Shown piece by piece: positions 46,950 to 58,117 of a DNA stretch of 64,000 nt. Under the pieces are notes generated by a model. That model searched no databases and had not been told where the DNA came from. It was given only the letters and a program-made list of their open reading frames with translations. The stretch is from Typha latifolia. Taxonomy: Eukaryota > Streptophyta > Magnoliopsida > Poales > Typhaceae. The stretch's first letter is position 1; each line of letters begins with the position of its first letter. The DNA lies in assembly GCA_019914945.1 (NCBI GenBank), contig CM034103.1, positions 9,300,001 through 9,364,000 of the forward strand, written 5' to 3'. The translations under genes and the position numbers were made by a program.

Positions 46950-48914
46950 TGTAACACCCCAAATATTAAAAATAAAATAAAAAAAAATCCTGTGACGCAC
47001 GTCACAGGCGCGTGCCACTCTGCCCCCCTCATCCTCTTCTTCTTCTTCTTCCCCTTCCCTTGCCGAGCACGCCATCTCTCTCTCATCTTCTTATCTCCTT
47101 CCCATCACCGCAGCCACCTCGATCCTCCCCTCCCATTTTTCTTCTCCTCCACCGCATTGCCTCTCTCCCTCTCTCTCGTGGTTGCCGACGCCGGAGCCGA
47201 CAACCTCGGAACCGCCGAAGCCCGGACCGAGAGCCTTCGAGCTTGCCGACCAACCCCTCTCTTTTTCGTATTAACACCGCGTGAGGAGGATTTTGGGATT
47301 CCGGAGGAGCCGGCTAGCTGACGAGTTTTACCATACTGTGGAGACCCCCCAGGAGAGTAGAGTTATACAAATCTAGAATAATATAATTACAGTTATTATA
47401 CCTATCATGACACTGTAGGAAATGTCGGTATTAATGCATGCAGTTAGTACACCATGTTATATCTTTTGCATATGTAGTTATTGATAACTTGCTCATCATA
47501 ATATTATGAGAATTTTAATATAGCATAAACATTAGTGTGATAATGCTTTACGTGTGTCCTATATGGTATACCATTGCATAGATGTATGATTGCTGTGAAT
47601 ATAGAATGTAATGATAATGATGACTATAATATGTTTTATACACTCATAAACACTGCACCACTTCCACCTATCATTAGTAGTCGAATTCTGACTAGGCAGT
47701 ACCCTTACTCACTCAGCCCAGGGTTAAGGGTAGAGTGTATCTTATATGACTATACTATTAGCGACCTACACTTGAGGTCGGGAAGCCTATGTGACATTCA
47801 GGTAGTTATACTACATAGTTAGGACTAGATTATGATGATAGAAGAACATGATTGTGAGGCGGGGATATAACTCTAGCGGTACCCGACAACGTAGGGTTAG
47901 GGCGTCTGTTGATGAGCTGAGGGCTCCCGATTCTCCCGCTGAGGGCGGTGATGATTTAGAGAGAGTGAGATATGGGCTTACGACCGGGGTCCTTAGTCTG
48001 ATGGCCACAGACAACCGGTCACATGTAGTGTCGCCATACACGTGTAGGTGACATTACCGCAAGATGTGTATATATCCCCCTCGATGGATGATTATATGAT
48101 GGATGATTGTTTCTTGAGAGTATTTACCCTATGTGGTGAATAGCTCGGTGAGCGATGATAAGTATGATTAATGCTTTGGTAGGCGTGAGATGACTAAACT
48201 GCTATTTTATTGCTATGCATAACATGTAAAACCTATGATTGAGATGTGTACGAATAAGAGATTGTATCAAGCTTTATATCTGTGTGAACTTATCATGATA
48301 CGTTTAGGAACTAGCACGTTCCAGGATAGTGACTGGTAATCTTTATCGATTGCATTGATTCAGTAAATTGTGGTAAGTCTTTTCAATAAGCATATCGTTA
48401 TCGTTAGCAAATATAGGCATACATTGGACATACACATGTGATTTCATTATTTTTAGATTATATGGATCCTACTCGCTGGGCTGTAAGCTCACCACCTCGT
48501 GGTGGTATTATTTTCAGAGCTAGGGGACGCAGGTGTGGGTAGCGAGAAGTAGCTGTTTTTCCTTTCCAGTAGGTTTGTTAGTTGTGTTAAGCCCGTGCGA
48601 GGGCGTGATGATGATGTTGTATTTTGGACTTTAGCATTGTATTTTGGATGTATGTTTGGAAGGCTTATTTTGGCCTGTGGACTTGTATCCGGACTCTTAT
48701 AATTGAGTTTATTTATGGTGAAATTGTGCTGTTGTGTGCCTAGTGAAATCCTTATACTGACAGGTCATGTGATGCACCGCGTAGGGGGATTTACCCACGC
48801 CCTGGAGAGTTGGTTTGTACCGAGAGATCCGGATGCAAGCTCTTGTTGCTGACCGAGTCTTGACCTCACTCTTGTCTCTCGTTTACACGTGTATTTGGAG
48901 GTTTGGGTGTTTCA
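46950..48914 (+). repeat. 3' LTR of the gypsy element (1965 bp)
   Basis: Full partner of 39662-40884, with an additional 83 bp relative to it at about 48800-48885. Ends GTGTTTCA, followed by GTAAA. Confidence 0.92.
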
Positions 48915-48919
48915 GTAAA

Positions 48920-49836
48920 GCTATGAAAGTTACTTGGGATGACTCAAATGAATCTGATGATGATACTGGAAAAGACGAAGAAAACTTTGTAGCTTTTGCC
49001 TCTTCTCTACTTAATATTGATTCTGTTGTTGATACTGATAGTACAGATGATCAGGATATGTTACCAGCTGAGGAAGATGAATCTGAAACTCAAAAGGCAT
49101 ATAATGACCTGTACCTAGAGTCGTTTAAACTCAAGAAAAGCAATCTTAGACTACTTCAACGACTCAAGCTAATCGAACTAGAAAGAATTCAATTTGAGCA
49201 GAAGTACAAATTTGAACTTGAACGTGTCAAAGACCTTTCTGAACAACTTGACAATGCAAAAAATAAAATGGAGGCTGATGAAATTGAAATAGATCGACTG
49301 AATAAGAAAGTGACATTTCTAAAAGGGAAGAACAAACTTAATGAGACTCTAAAGGCTTAGATCTCTGGAAAAGACAAGTATAGTGTTGGATACACTAGTA
49401 ATTCAAATAATAATAAAACTGTCTTCGTTTCTGCAGGTATACAAAAGGAAGAATATCTAAAGTCATCAACCGCATTTACAAAGCAATCCTGGATGAATGC
49501 TTCTAAATTGAAGTTGAATCTACAAACTGGTGAATCTTCAACGGCAGCAAAGGTAAACTTTAGTCACACTCCTCGACAAAATGTGAGTACAAAAGGGTTT
49601 GTTCCGACATGCTATCATTGCGACATTCTAGAGCATATTCAACCTTATTGCAAATTCTTGTAAAAACTAGAAGTGCTTTCATTTATGGGATGAAAACAAA
49701 GGCCATATGGGTCAAGAAAAGTGATTTGAAATATTATGTTGTGCATACAGCCTTAAAAGCTTTAAATTCTGATTTGTGGTATTTAGACAGTGGCTGTTCA
49801 AGACATACTTCTTTAGGGATTTGTGCTTTGGATTGA
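48920..49836 (+). pseudogene. copia gag C-terminal part and protease start
   Basis: Resumes gag exactly after the duplicated GTAAA: the reading R-L-K-K-G-K continues A-M-K-V-T-W-D-D. Then comes an acidic segment, a coiled coil (YNDLYLESFKLKKSNLRLLQ and following heptads to about 49350) and a stop at 49358. A second zinc knuckle follows, C-Y-H-C-D-I-L-E-H-I-Q-P-Y-C (about 49610), and after a frameshift the protease active-site region WYLDSGCSRHTSLG (about 49780-49820). The frame ends at 49836 with no integrase or RT. The long coiled-coil gag with two knuckles suggests a SIRE/Maximus-type lineage. Confidence 0.85.
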
Positions 49837-50790
49837 TTTTTTTTTTGTTTTGGTTTGTGAGTTTTGGTTTGCGTGTTTCTTTTTATTTCTTTTTAGGTTT
49901 TCTTTACTCCGAACTTTTCTTTGGTTTTAGTTTCAGATTTGTCGAGAGTTTTTTTTGTCATAAAAAAAAATTGATGCACCCCTAGATTCAATAATATACT
50001 CTTGACATATAAATATAATTTTTCTCTTGATTATGAGTAATTATAGTCAATTTTGTCATCTTGTAGTATATTGTATCATTTTTGGCTTCTATGATAATTA
50101 AACTAAATTTAATGCACTCATAACATGTGTATATTCTTGAGTGAGTATGACATCATGAAATTTTTTTTTAAATAGCTCACTATTGACTTTGATTTGCACA
50201 GTTTGACCTCATGCTTAGTCATCACAAATGTGTTCATAAAAGATCAATGAAAAGAGCTACAATGAGTTAGTGTGAAAGCCATCTTGTTTAGAGTCTAGTT
50301 TGACTTAGTACATTTCTTGCAAATTAAATAAATTTTTTTGATATTTGTGAATATCTTTTTGCACATTGTTTGATATGTATTATAAGAAAAATGCTACGTA
50401 CTCATGTGTGAAAGCCATCATTGCATCTATATGGTTTATGTATAACAAAAAAATACAGGAAAAATTCATGTTCGGTTATGGAGAATAAGTCGAAAAGTGC
50501 AAATTTAAATACTAAGTCAATTTGACTACTGTGTTATCATTGTTTAAATAGGAAAATTTCATGTTATCTATGCTCAACTTGCATATGCATATTGTTATGA
50601 TCAATCAAGATTAATTTAATTTTGAGTGATGCATTAGAATTGATTATAATATGCTTTTGATGATTTGATTGATCTGCGTATGACTTATTTCATTCGATTG
50701 TCATATTCTATGTAATCTATTTTGAATTTCTAGAAGTGCATCTCCAAAAAGAGCTTTTGATTTTTTCTTAGACTTTTTACTTAAAAAAAA
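49837..50790 (+). other. AT-rich spacer within the copia element
   Basis: No gene. Strongly AT-rich, with T runs. It lies where integrase, RT and RNase H would be expected, and then leads into the palindrome cluster at 50795. Confidence 0.5.
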
Positions 50791-50794
50791 AGGC

Positions 50795-50889
50795 GTTCGA
50801 ACGCAAATTTTTGAGTTCGAACACGGTGACTGGCACGTTCGAACGCGCAGACTGGTGCATTCGAACGCACTCAAGGATTCTTTATATAT
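50795..50889 (+). promoter_or_regulatory. Promoter-like block: four ttcgaa palindromes plus TATA box
   Basis: ttcgaa at 50795, 50815, 50838 and 50860 (first copy gcgttcgaacgc), followed by tatatat at 50883-50889 and a 5'-UTR-like 'aaccctagaaacc' and CT-rich leader. The same arrangement occurs in the LTR promoters of this window. It precedes the ORF at 51336 by about 450 bp. Promoter function is inferred. Confidence 0.5.
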
Positions 50890-51335
50890 TGCGTCTGAAC
50901 CCAAGGTTTTCATCTTCCATCTTTCAAACCCTAGAAACCTTTCATTTTCTCTCTCTCAAATCTTCAAGATCTTAGTCTTTTTTATCAAATTTCTCACTAC
51001 AAACCCTTTTAGAGGGTAGTTCTCTTCCGGATCTAGCGTCTTTCGGTCGAATTTCTTAGTTTTTCTTCACTTTTACGAGGTATGATCATCCATCAATTTT
51101 CCTATTTTTTATTCAATTAAGTCTTTTGATCTTGATTGCGTTTTCGAGTTTTGATCACGTTAAAGTTACTATCTTGATGTTTCTTGTATGATTGAACGTG
51201 ATATATTAGCATTTTCAAGTGGATTATGGATTTCATTTAGGGCCTTCATGGTTTCTTGAATTTTTTGGATTTCTTGCTATCTTTCTATTGGCTTTGGGCA
51301 TGTATTGAATCTTACATCTTGTTTCTTTCTCAAGA

Positions 51336-52366
51336 ATGCCTAGAAAAGCTGCAGTTTCTAAGAAACCAAGGCCGCCTTCATCGCCTACTTCGGCTCCCAA
51401 GTTTTCTTCATCTACGGCTGCAAGGCGATACAAACATAATTTTGGCACTCGACCTATTATCTGTGAACGGCCAGTGGTTATTTCTGATTTTTCTGCCTTA
51501 GGGATCGAAAAAATCTTTACTGAGCGAGGATGGTTATCCGTGTGTCGGATGAGCGGGACTGCATATGTGAAAGTTGTTAGGGAATTTTTCAGTAATGCCA
51601 CGTTTTAGAACGTTGTATACGTTCTATTGTTCATGGGGTTTCGATCTACTTGGACTCCGATGTTATTCGTGCAAAACTCCAACTTCTTGATGGTGAGTTC
51701 CAGTATCCATCGTCTGCTCCACTTCCTGATGTCAATGAATATGTTGGTACTGTGTTAATCCAAGGGGAACGTTGGAAGAGAAACATGATGCCTCATGCGA
51801 AATTGACATCAGTGGCTCGCATGCTTCACCTGCTTTGTCTGTACAACGTCACCCCCAAGACTCAACATTCCAGTATTAGTCCGGATCGTGCATTCCTCCT
51901 TCATGCGATGTTGTCAGGAGTTTCTGTTGATTTGGCTGCGGTGATCTACGATTCCATTCTAACAGCTGCATAGAAAGAAGCGCCTCATGAAGGGTTGCCG
52001 TTTAACATATTTATTACCAATTTGTGCACTCAGAGTGGGGTGCGAGTGGATGCCTCGGAACCTTCCATTACTTCGCAAAAACTATTGGATCGGATAACTC
52101 TTAAGCGGAGTCAAGCTCATGATCAGTCGTCTCCTCTCAAGCCGTCCTCTTCCGCCGTTGGACGTTCATCACACCTCGATATTTCTGATGACAGTTCGGA
52201 CGATGACTCATCTCACACTGAGGGGGAGTTACCACAGTTCTTTGACCGTTTTGATCAGCTTAGCACTCAGGTGCAGGACCTCCATTCGGTCGTGAATGAT
52301 TTACGAGCTGAGCAAGCTCGTCAGGGGACCGTACTCGACTCCGTGTTGTCGATTTTTCATCGTTAA
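51336..52366 (+). pseudogene. Second ORF of the copia element; resembles the 'putative plant transposon protein' family
   Basis: Starts at ATG 51336 with a basic, Ser/Pro-rich head (MPRKAAVSKKPRPPSS), then ERGWLSVCRMSGTAYVKVVREFFSNA. A frameshift at about 51605 leads into the next frame (GEFQYPSSAPLPDVNEYVG, then HAKLTSVARMLHLLCLYNVTP and SPDRAFLLHAMLSGVSVDLAAVIY). A single stop at 51972 is followed by FNIFITNLCTQSGVRVD and an acidic, coiled tail ending at 52366. The order and spacing match, from memory, the domain often labelled putative plant transposon protein found in retrotransposon-associated ORFs; a profile search would be needed to confirm. About 340 residues if read through. It sits where SIRE-type elements carry an extra (env-like) ORF. 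Only two lesions, so relatively well kept. Confidence 0.6.
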
Positions 52367-52746
52367 TTCCCTCCGAGTTCCTAGTCTTTGGCATTTGTGT
52401 CAAAAAGGGGGAGAGTGAGTGTGAGTTTAGATGTGTGTTTAGAGTTTAGGAGTTTACTGGTGTAGGGGGAGTACTAGCGTAAGGGAATTTACTAGTTTAT
52501 GTTTACTGCATATTGCGTGAATACCTGTGAACTTTGTTTGCTTGAGTACTTGTGAACTGCTTGCTTGATAACTTGTGTTTGGATTGTTATTCATTTCAAG
52601 TTATTTTCACTTAATCTTAGTTTGGTATATTTTTATTTGTAGGGATTGATGTGCTAAATGTACTAGACTTGTTGAATGCTCATTTTGAAATCTTTGTAAT
52701 ATCTTATAATCTAGATGTTTTGTCACAAATTGCTAAAGGGAGAGAT
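52367..52746 (+). other. 3' untranslated region and purine tract of the copia element
   Basis: Contains aaaaagggggagag (about 52415) and taggggga (about 52462), the purine-rich motifs typical of this lineage. The tract aaagggagaga at 52735-52745 directly before the 3' LTR is the probable plus-strand primer. Confidence 0.6.
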
Positions 52747-53776
52747 TGTTAGTTTTTTAATTATTGGCAATTGTGTACAAAATATTCTAAGTGTATTTTT
52801 ACATGTATATGAGCTTTATACAAGTCTAGAATATCTCTGGTTTGAAGAATTGCAAGATTATTGGAGAAAAGCTGTTGAGTTCACACCGCGTTCACAAATG
52901 TGTTCGAACGTAGGTACTTGCGTTCACACAAACCGAGGGCTACGTTCACAAATGCGTTCGAACACGGGTACTTGCGTTCACACAGACTGAGAGTTGTGTT
53001 CACAAATGCGTTCGAACGCGGGTACTGCGTTCACACAGACCGAGAGCTGCGTTCACAAACGCGTTCGAACGTGGGTACTTGCGTTCACACAGACCGAGAG
53101 CTGTGTTCACAAACGCGTTCGAACGCAATCTGAAGAATTCAAATTGTCGCTTCGAACGCACTCGGGCCCGTTCGAACGCACCTGAAATCAAGTCATGTCA
53201 TTTGAACGCACCCGGGCCGCGTTCGAACGCATCAATAAAGTTTGAAAATCTTGAATTCTCGTGAGTTCATATAAGACTTGGATTTGACTCTATCTTGGAG
53301 ATCATATATAAGGATTGTGATGCCCTATCTCTAGGGTGGTTGAAGAAGCATTATTGAAGGAGACTTCTTGAGGCTACATCGGTTCTTCAACTAAGAAGAT
53401 TCCACTCATCTACAAAACATAATATTTCATCTTAAGGACTATCTAGACGAAAGATCAATCTCGAGGGTTACTGAGATTGGATTTCAATCACGAGAAGTAC
53501 TGAATCGTGGGTTCTAGTGAGCAAGACTAAGAGGAACAAAGTCGTTTGGATCAACGGGTTATTTTGTGAGTCAGTCTTGTAACTGCTACTGTACTAGTGA
53601 TTGGTTTTGATCCGAGTTTGGATCCGTGGTTTTTTTCCGTTTGGGTTTTTCCACATTAAAATCTTGGCGTTCATCTCTGCTTTCATTCTTAATATTTCTA
53701 TGAACTTTTACTTAAGCGAACGGGTGATATCAGTGCCTAATATTTATATACATACTTGTGTCTAGGGGTTTTTTTA
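52747..53776 (+). repeat. 3' LTR of the copia element (1030 bp)
   Basis: Full-length partner of 38252-38655. It contains eight ttcgaa sites (52903-53222), the first five in about 54-bp tandem units, and a TATA box tatataagg at 53305. Followed by the duplication AGGTT. Confidence 0.9.
52889..53130 (+). repeat. Tandem repeat, about 54-bp units with gcgttcgaacgc
   Basis: Units of the form gttcacaaacgcgttcgaac..tacttgcgttcacacagaccgagagct; four full units plus a partial. The same array stands at 38394-38575 in the 5' LTR. Confidence 0.9.
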
Positions 53777-54363
53777 AGGTTGGCAAGTGGCAATGTTCTG
53801 CTCATACCATGGTCACGGCCGTGGTGATGACCCCCTTTAGCCCATGAGGCCATGAAATCCCCAATTACTAGTGGTTGTAGCTCCTAAAAGAGAAGAGAAA
53901 GATGATTGATCCAAGAGAGAAGGAAAACAGTAAATATGGTGGCCGAAGAAATGCCAAGAAGCTAGCTAGCAATGGGAGGTTTTGAGGTGTAGCCTCCACC
54001 GAATGCCTAGAGTACCCAAGAAAGGTACCTAGGGAAAGAGGACATCGATGGGAGAATTCTCAAACCGACACAGGGAAATATGGGGTTGCCGATCGGCTGA
54101 TTTTCTAATGAGGTCGAAACACAAGAAAAGAGAAGGGGAAAAGCTAGTTAAGCCATTAAACTACAATTAGCTTAAAGGAGAGGGAAGTAATGACTCGTTG
54201 ACAATTTGAACCATGGGGTTAGTGGGCTCTGGCTGCGGCTCGACGAAATAATATGGGGAAAGAGGGGGCTATTGGGTGGAGAAGGAAATAAGAGAAAGAA
54301 GAAGAAAAAGGGGGAAAGATTAGGTTGCACACGTGTGCTGGATTTTATTTGTGGGATGTTACA

Positions 54364-54691
54364 ACTAAAACAAGTTCAGATTGTTAATTTTGTTTTCCTA
54401 TATTTGGTTGTTGCATAAGTATGGAATAATTTATTGTTGGTATCCCCAAACCGAGCAACTTGAGCTTAGCGTGTTGGTACTTGTCGGCTAGAAGGTGAAG
54501 TAGGATTTGAATAAACAATGGCAGAATTTATGAGAAAAGATTGACCTTTTTAAAAACATACATAAGGCTAATGGGCAGAAAAACTCGAGTCAAATGATAA
54601 TAATACCTAATAAGACTATAGAATTTTGATGAGAGTTGATCATAAGTACAAGATATACTTATAACCTATCCCACCTCTCGACACGCACAAC
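54364..54691. other. Unassigned sequence between an LTR and a MITE
   Basis: No ORF or repeat recognised. Includes the left target duplication CGCACAAC of the following MITE at 54684-54691. Confidence 0.4.
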
Positions 54692-55237
54692 TAGGGGTGT
54701 AAACGAGTCGAGCTTGATCGAGCCTAGCTCTAATCAAGCTTGGATTGGAATTAATTTTAAACCTATTTTTGTGATCAAGCTTGAGTTAAAATAATTTTAA
54801 TCCGAGCTTATTTCGAACTCGAGCCAATTTTGAGCTTAAACGAGCTGCTCAATTAGCAATTTCAAGTCTTATCAATTTCAAACCATTTTTGAGCCTGACC
54901 AAGCTTGAATTAATTTAGGCTTGAATCAAGCTTGAAATAAAACATAATTCAACTATAAAGATATAAATATTACCAAAATATAAATTACAAGCAATAAAGA
55001 TAAATGGGTTAGAAAACTACAAGCAACCAAAATATAAATTACAAGTTACAAAGATAATTGTGTCAAAAAACTACAAGCAACCAAAATATAAATTACAAAC
55101 AATAAAATAATTGTCTCAGAAAATAATGGCTGAAATTCTGAATGGTGAAAGGGTTTTGATCTGATGGTTCATATTAGTTTGAGCCGAGCTTGATCGAGCA
55201 TTATTGAGCCGACGGCTTGATTATTTTGACAGCCCTA
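54692..55237. mobile_element. hAT-like MITE, copy 1 (546 bp)
   Basis: Termini TAGGGGTGTAAA and (reversed) TAGGGCTGTCAAA. Exact 8-bp duplication CGCACAAC at 54684-54691 and 55238-55245. Subterminal repeats tcaagcttga/gagctt throughout. No transposase. Confidence 0.88.
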
Positions 55238-55245
55238 CGCACAAC

Positions 55246-55974
55246 TAATAATTGAAATTCTTCTCACCAAATCACCAACTCCACTAGAATCCATATGTTT
55301 AAAAGGGCCACATCTTAGAAGTATTCACTTGAGACGCTGATGTTAAACTTTCAAGATCTTCACATTGTATCTCCAATGACTAAATAGATATTGGACTAAA
55401 ACAATCTCTTCTCGATAATTTCTCTTTGGTGGCTCCTAAGGATTTATATGGAAGAGATATCCAAAAGCCTTGTCCAACCGTCATCTTGATCTCTCGATCT
55501 CACAATTTATCTTCTCTCAAGGATGACGTAAGTCTAGATTAAAAGTCATTTATGTACCACCGTCGCATAATATCGAAAGTGTCCTCAACTTTGCCCATCG
55601 TTCTCAGAAAAAACTTCTCGCTGCCCGAGCGTTCGAATGACATTGAGTGTAGTGGAATACTCGACTAGAAAAACCAGTTCTATGAAAATCATACTGGAAA
55701 TTTTGAATAATATTTCTCCACTCTGAGTTCTATTAGTTTTGTACAACCAAAATTTCTACACTCTAACTTCTGTCAAAACCGTTTAGATAGAGTACAAACC
55801 CAATTTTGCTTTCTACGAAACACTCAAATGAAGAACGGAATGGAATGATCTTTCGAACGCTCCGGTTCGAACGGGGTGGAAAACATGATTCAAAGTCGAG
55901 ATACATTTCCCATTCGAACGCCCCTCGTTACTATGCATATGCATGTTTGTTATGATAGATGTGTTTTTGTCCGA
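55246..55974 (-). repeat. Possible copia LTR remnant with ttcgaa sites
   Basis: Four ttcgaa sites (55632, 55852, 55866, 55913) and phrases such as 'cttgatctctcgatctcac' resemble the minus-strand copia LTRs at 33.4-34.4 kb. No boundaries found. Confidence 0.35.
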
Positions 55975-57090
55975 GATGTCCAGATTGATGCAATTATGCA
56001 AAGCAGTACATGATTTGGCTTGGATTTGTATACCTTTTGGGTACATCCAACTAACTCTTGACAACATCTTCCACGATGCAACTGATCAGCAAGCTGTAAG
56101 CTGTCCATCCAACAAGAGCAACTGGCCTGCCCTACATTGCTCAAGTGAATTGGACAAAATTATAGCCTAGAAAGCGAATTCAAAGGCAGTTCATTGGCTT
56201 GATCGTTTCCTAAAAAATTTGAAGTTGAGTTTTGTCCAGGTGCATTCCAGCATGCGCAGGCCTTACCAACAGTCAGTTCATCTCCAAACTTTTTAATTTT
56301 TATCATTTCTAGTGATTAGAGAGGTATAGTGTTAATCCAATGGACTCTAATAAAACCATCTTTGTTCTGAGCTTTTATAGCAGTTATTATAGTATCAAAG
56401 TAAAGATTCCAAGTTAAAATTCAGTCAGTCTTTAACTTAAAACTTTTAGACTAGTTTGCTGAGTATCAGAAATTCCACTTCATGACACCAATGCTTTGCC
56501 ACTAACCTTAGCTACTTTCACTCCGACATAACAAGTCATTACAGAGCATCACAAGGCACTGACAAACCCAATGGCCCAGATCAGCTAAAGCTAAGGTCAT
56601 AGTATATTTTTCGTGACCAAGCAGAACATTTGTTAATGCCTAACTGCTGTTTGAATCCTTCCTCTCCGTACAGGAAAGGACCAGTAGGGGAAACAAATGT
56701 AACATGATTGCCAGATCAATTTGACATGCTATGGTGCAAGAACTTTAGCTTAGTTTTTTTTTAAAAAAAACTTTCTTGACAGGAATCTCCTCTCTGTAGA
56801 AAGAAATCCCACACAAGAAACACATTGGGAGGCGTGATGTCTTGCTACTAGGGAGAAGGGTGAGTGTTTCTAGGTTGTTATGTCTCAGTACTTTGTTTGT
56901 ATTAAAATAATCTCTTCAGGCAATGACAAGTTGAGTCCTTAATCTAATCTGGTACTCCTTGGATGATACGAGTGATGCTTTCCTCTTAATCTTGGTTGGC
57001 TTGATTCACATGGAATTCTTGCCGTTTGCCTCAACATTCCATAGCAATTTATGACAGACTTAGCTGCCAATCACTCACTCGTTTCATCAC
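55975..57090 (+). repeat. Dispersed repeat, copy 3 (longest)
   Basis: Collinear with copy 2 (29290-29675) in its first 380 bp and with copy 1 (25440-26290) over most of its length, including the parts after 'cccaatggcccagatcagct' and the final block near 57050. Same orientation in all three. Confidence 0.7.
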
Positions 57091-58117
57091 AAGAAAACTA
57101 ATCTGCAAGATTCCAAATACCAGGTTAAGCAGTTTCATTTGTAGTTGTTATTTTATTGTTAGTCCCCTTATTTTTTGGTTAATGTACTATGGATGGTGAA
57201 TAGGAAGCTACATCTCCATTTTTTTAGTCCCACTTAGTTCTAGGTCATCTTTTTCCCTATTTTAGATTAAAGAACACTATTCTAGATTTATAAGTAAACA
57301 TTTACTCAAAATTAAAAATATTATTTAAATTTTCACACATAAGCTTAATTTTAGTTTAATCCGTGATTTGATTAAAGCTATTTTAAAAATTCTGTTTCCA
57401 CTCTTATACTATTCATTTGTCTTATTCCATAAATTAAAGATTTTCAGGCAAATTTTTTGCCTATTTCTCATCTTATACCAACTACTTATCCCATTTCTTA
57501 CTAAGTTTGCATAGTATGATTTTTAATAGTGAAAATCCATAGACAAGAGCAACAATTCATTAATTTCAATGGATTACAAGAAAATAATTGACACACAGAA
57601 AATAGACGAGATAGAGCACAATACTATAACACAAGTACCACACTTGATTTATATTATATAGCATTACAAATAAAACAAAGTATTAGTTCTAAGGGCAGAT
57701 ATAAATTTCAAAATGAGGCACACAACCCTACCTGATTTATAAAGAGCCTTGAGCCAACATGCGGTTTCGTCGTGATCAAGCAATCCAATACACGACCTTA
57801 TGAATTTTTGAAGGCTCAAAGATCCAAAATCATCCACTTATAATAGACAGGGAAAAAAAACTTATACCACATGAAACCATAGAGAATGGTAGAGTAAAGA
57901 AAATCAAAAGCAAGATCCTATAAAAGCATGGTATCAGAATCCTATTGACAACAATGGGGCAAGCGAGAAGCGGTAGGTAGTGGCAGTGCTTGGTTGTGGC
58001 GGAGACGAGAACGGGGGAGGAGTTATCAGATTATGTCACCGCGCAATACAGGTTGTGCATGAGAGAAGTGAGGGAGGTGGAACAAACTCATTGCTATTCT
58101 AGTGTATGTATAAGAGA
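57091..58117. other. AT-rich stretch, possible retroelement leader
   Basis: No gene. A catggtatcagaatcc at about 57928-57943 resembles a primer-binding site, but no LTR end could be defined beside it. Confidence 0.3.

Larger units (their letters stand above)
39662..48914 (+). mobile_element. Ty3/gypsy chromodomain element (Tekay/Del-like), 9.25 kb
   Basis: LTRs 39662-40884 and 46950-48914 start TGTAACACCC and end GTGTTTCA. The target duplication is GTAAA (39657-39661 and 48915-48919). Gag-pol occupies 42077-46914 with a C-terminal chromodomain. A foreign LTR-like block lies in its leader. The insertion length plus duplication is a multiple of three, so the copia gag frame is kept across it. 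Confidence 0.93.
38252..53776 (+). mobile_element. Ty1/copia element (SIRE-like gag) containing a nested gypsy element
   Basis: Starts TGTTAG at 38252 and ends at 53776. The 5-bp duplication AGGTT flanks it at 38247-38251 and 53777-53781. Parts: 5' LTR 38252-38655, primer site, gag 38705-39661 continuing at 48920-49600, protease start to 49836, AT-rich spacer, a second ORF (51336-52366), purine tract and 3' LTR 52747-53776. Integrase, RT and RNase H are missing. A gypsy element (39662-48914) sits in gag with its own TSD. Confidence 0.9.
35272..54363 (-). mobile_element. Old gypsy-type LTR, interrupted by several insertions
   Basis: On the minus strand it starts TGTAACATCC at 54363, followed by a CT-rich leader (54330-54260). 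It continues across the copia insertion (38252-53776 with the AGGTT duplication) and ends near 35272 at ..GAGCTGTTATA. Overall plan (TGTAAC start, CT-rich block, '..gagcttt' block near 36130 in the distal half) is like the other TGTAAC LTRs here. After removing insertions about 3.5 kb remain. No flanking duplication matches (CATAT versus ACTAA), so one end may be rearranged. ORFs at 35422-35788 and 37841-38044 are not supported as genes. Confidence 0.5.

Noticed and set aside
50795..50860. ttcgaa as a heat-shock element
   Set aside because: Heat-shock elements need GAA and TTC units spaced by two bases; here they abut.
52889..53130. Regular repeats with spacers, CRISPR-like at first sight (also the 70-bp repeats at 680-1165)
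   Set aside because: Plant genome, repeats lie within an LTR or MULE, and the 'spacers' are themselves repeated.
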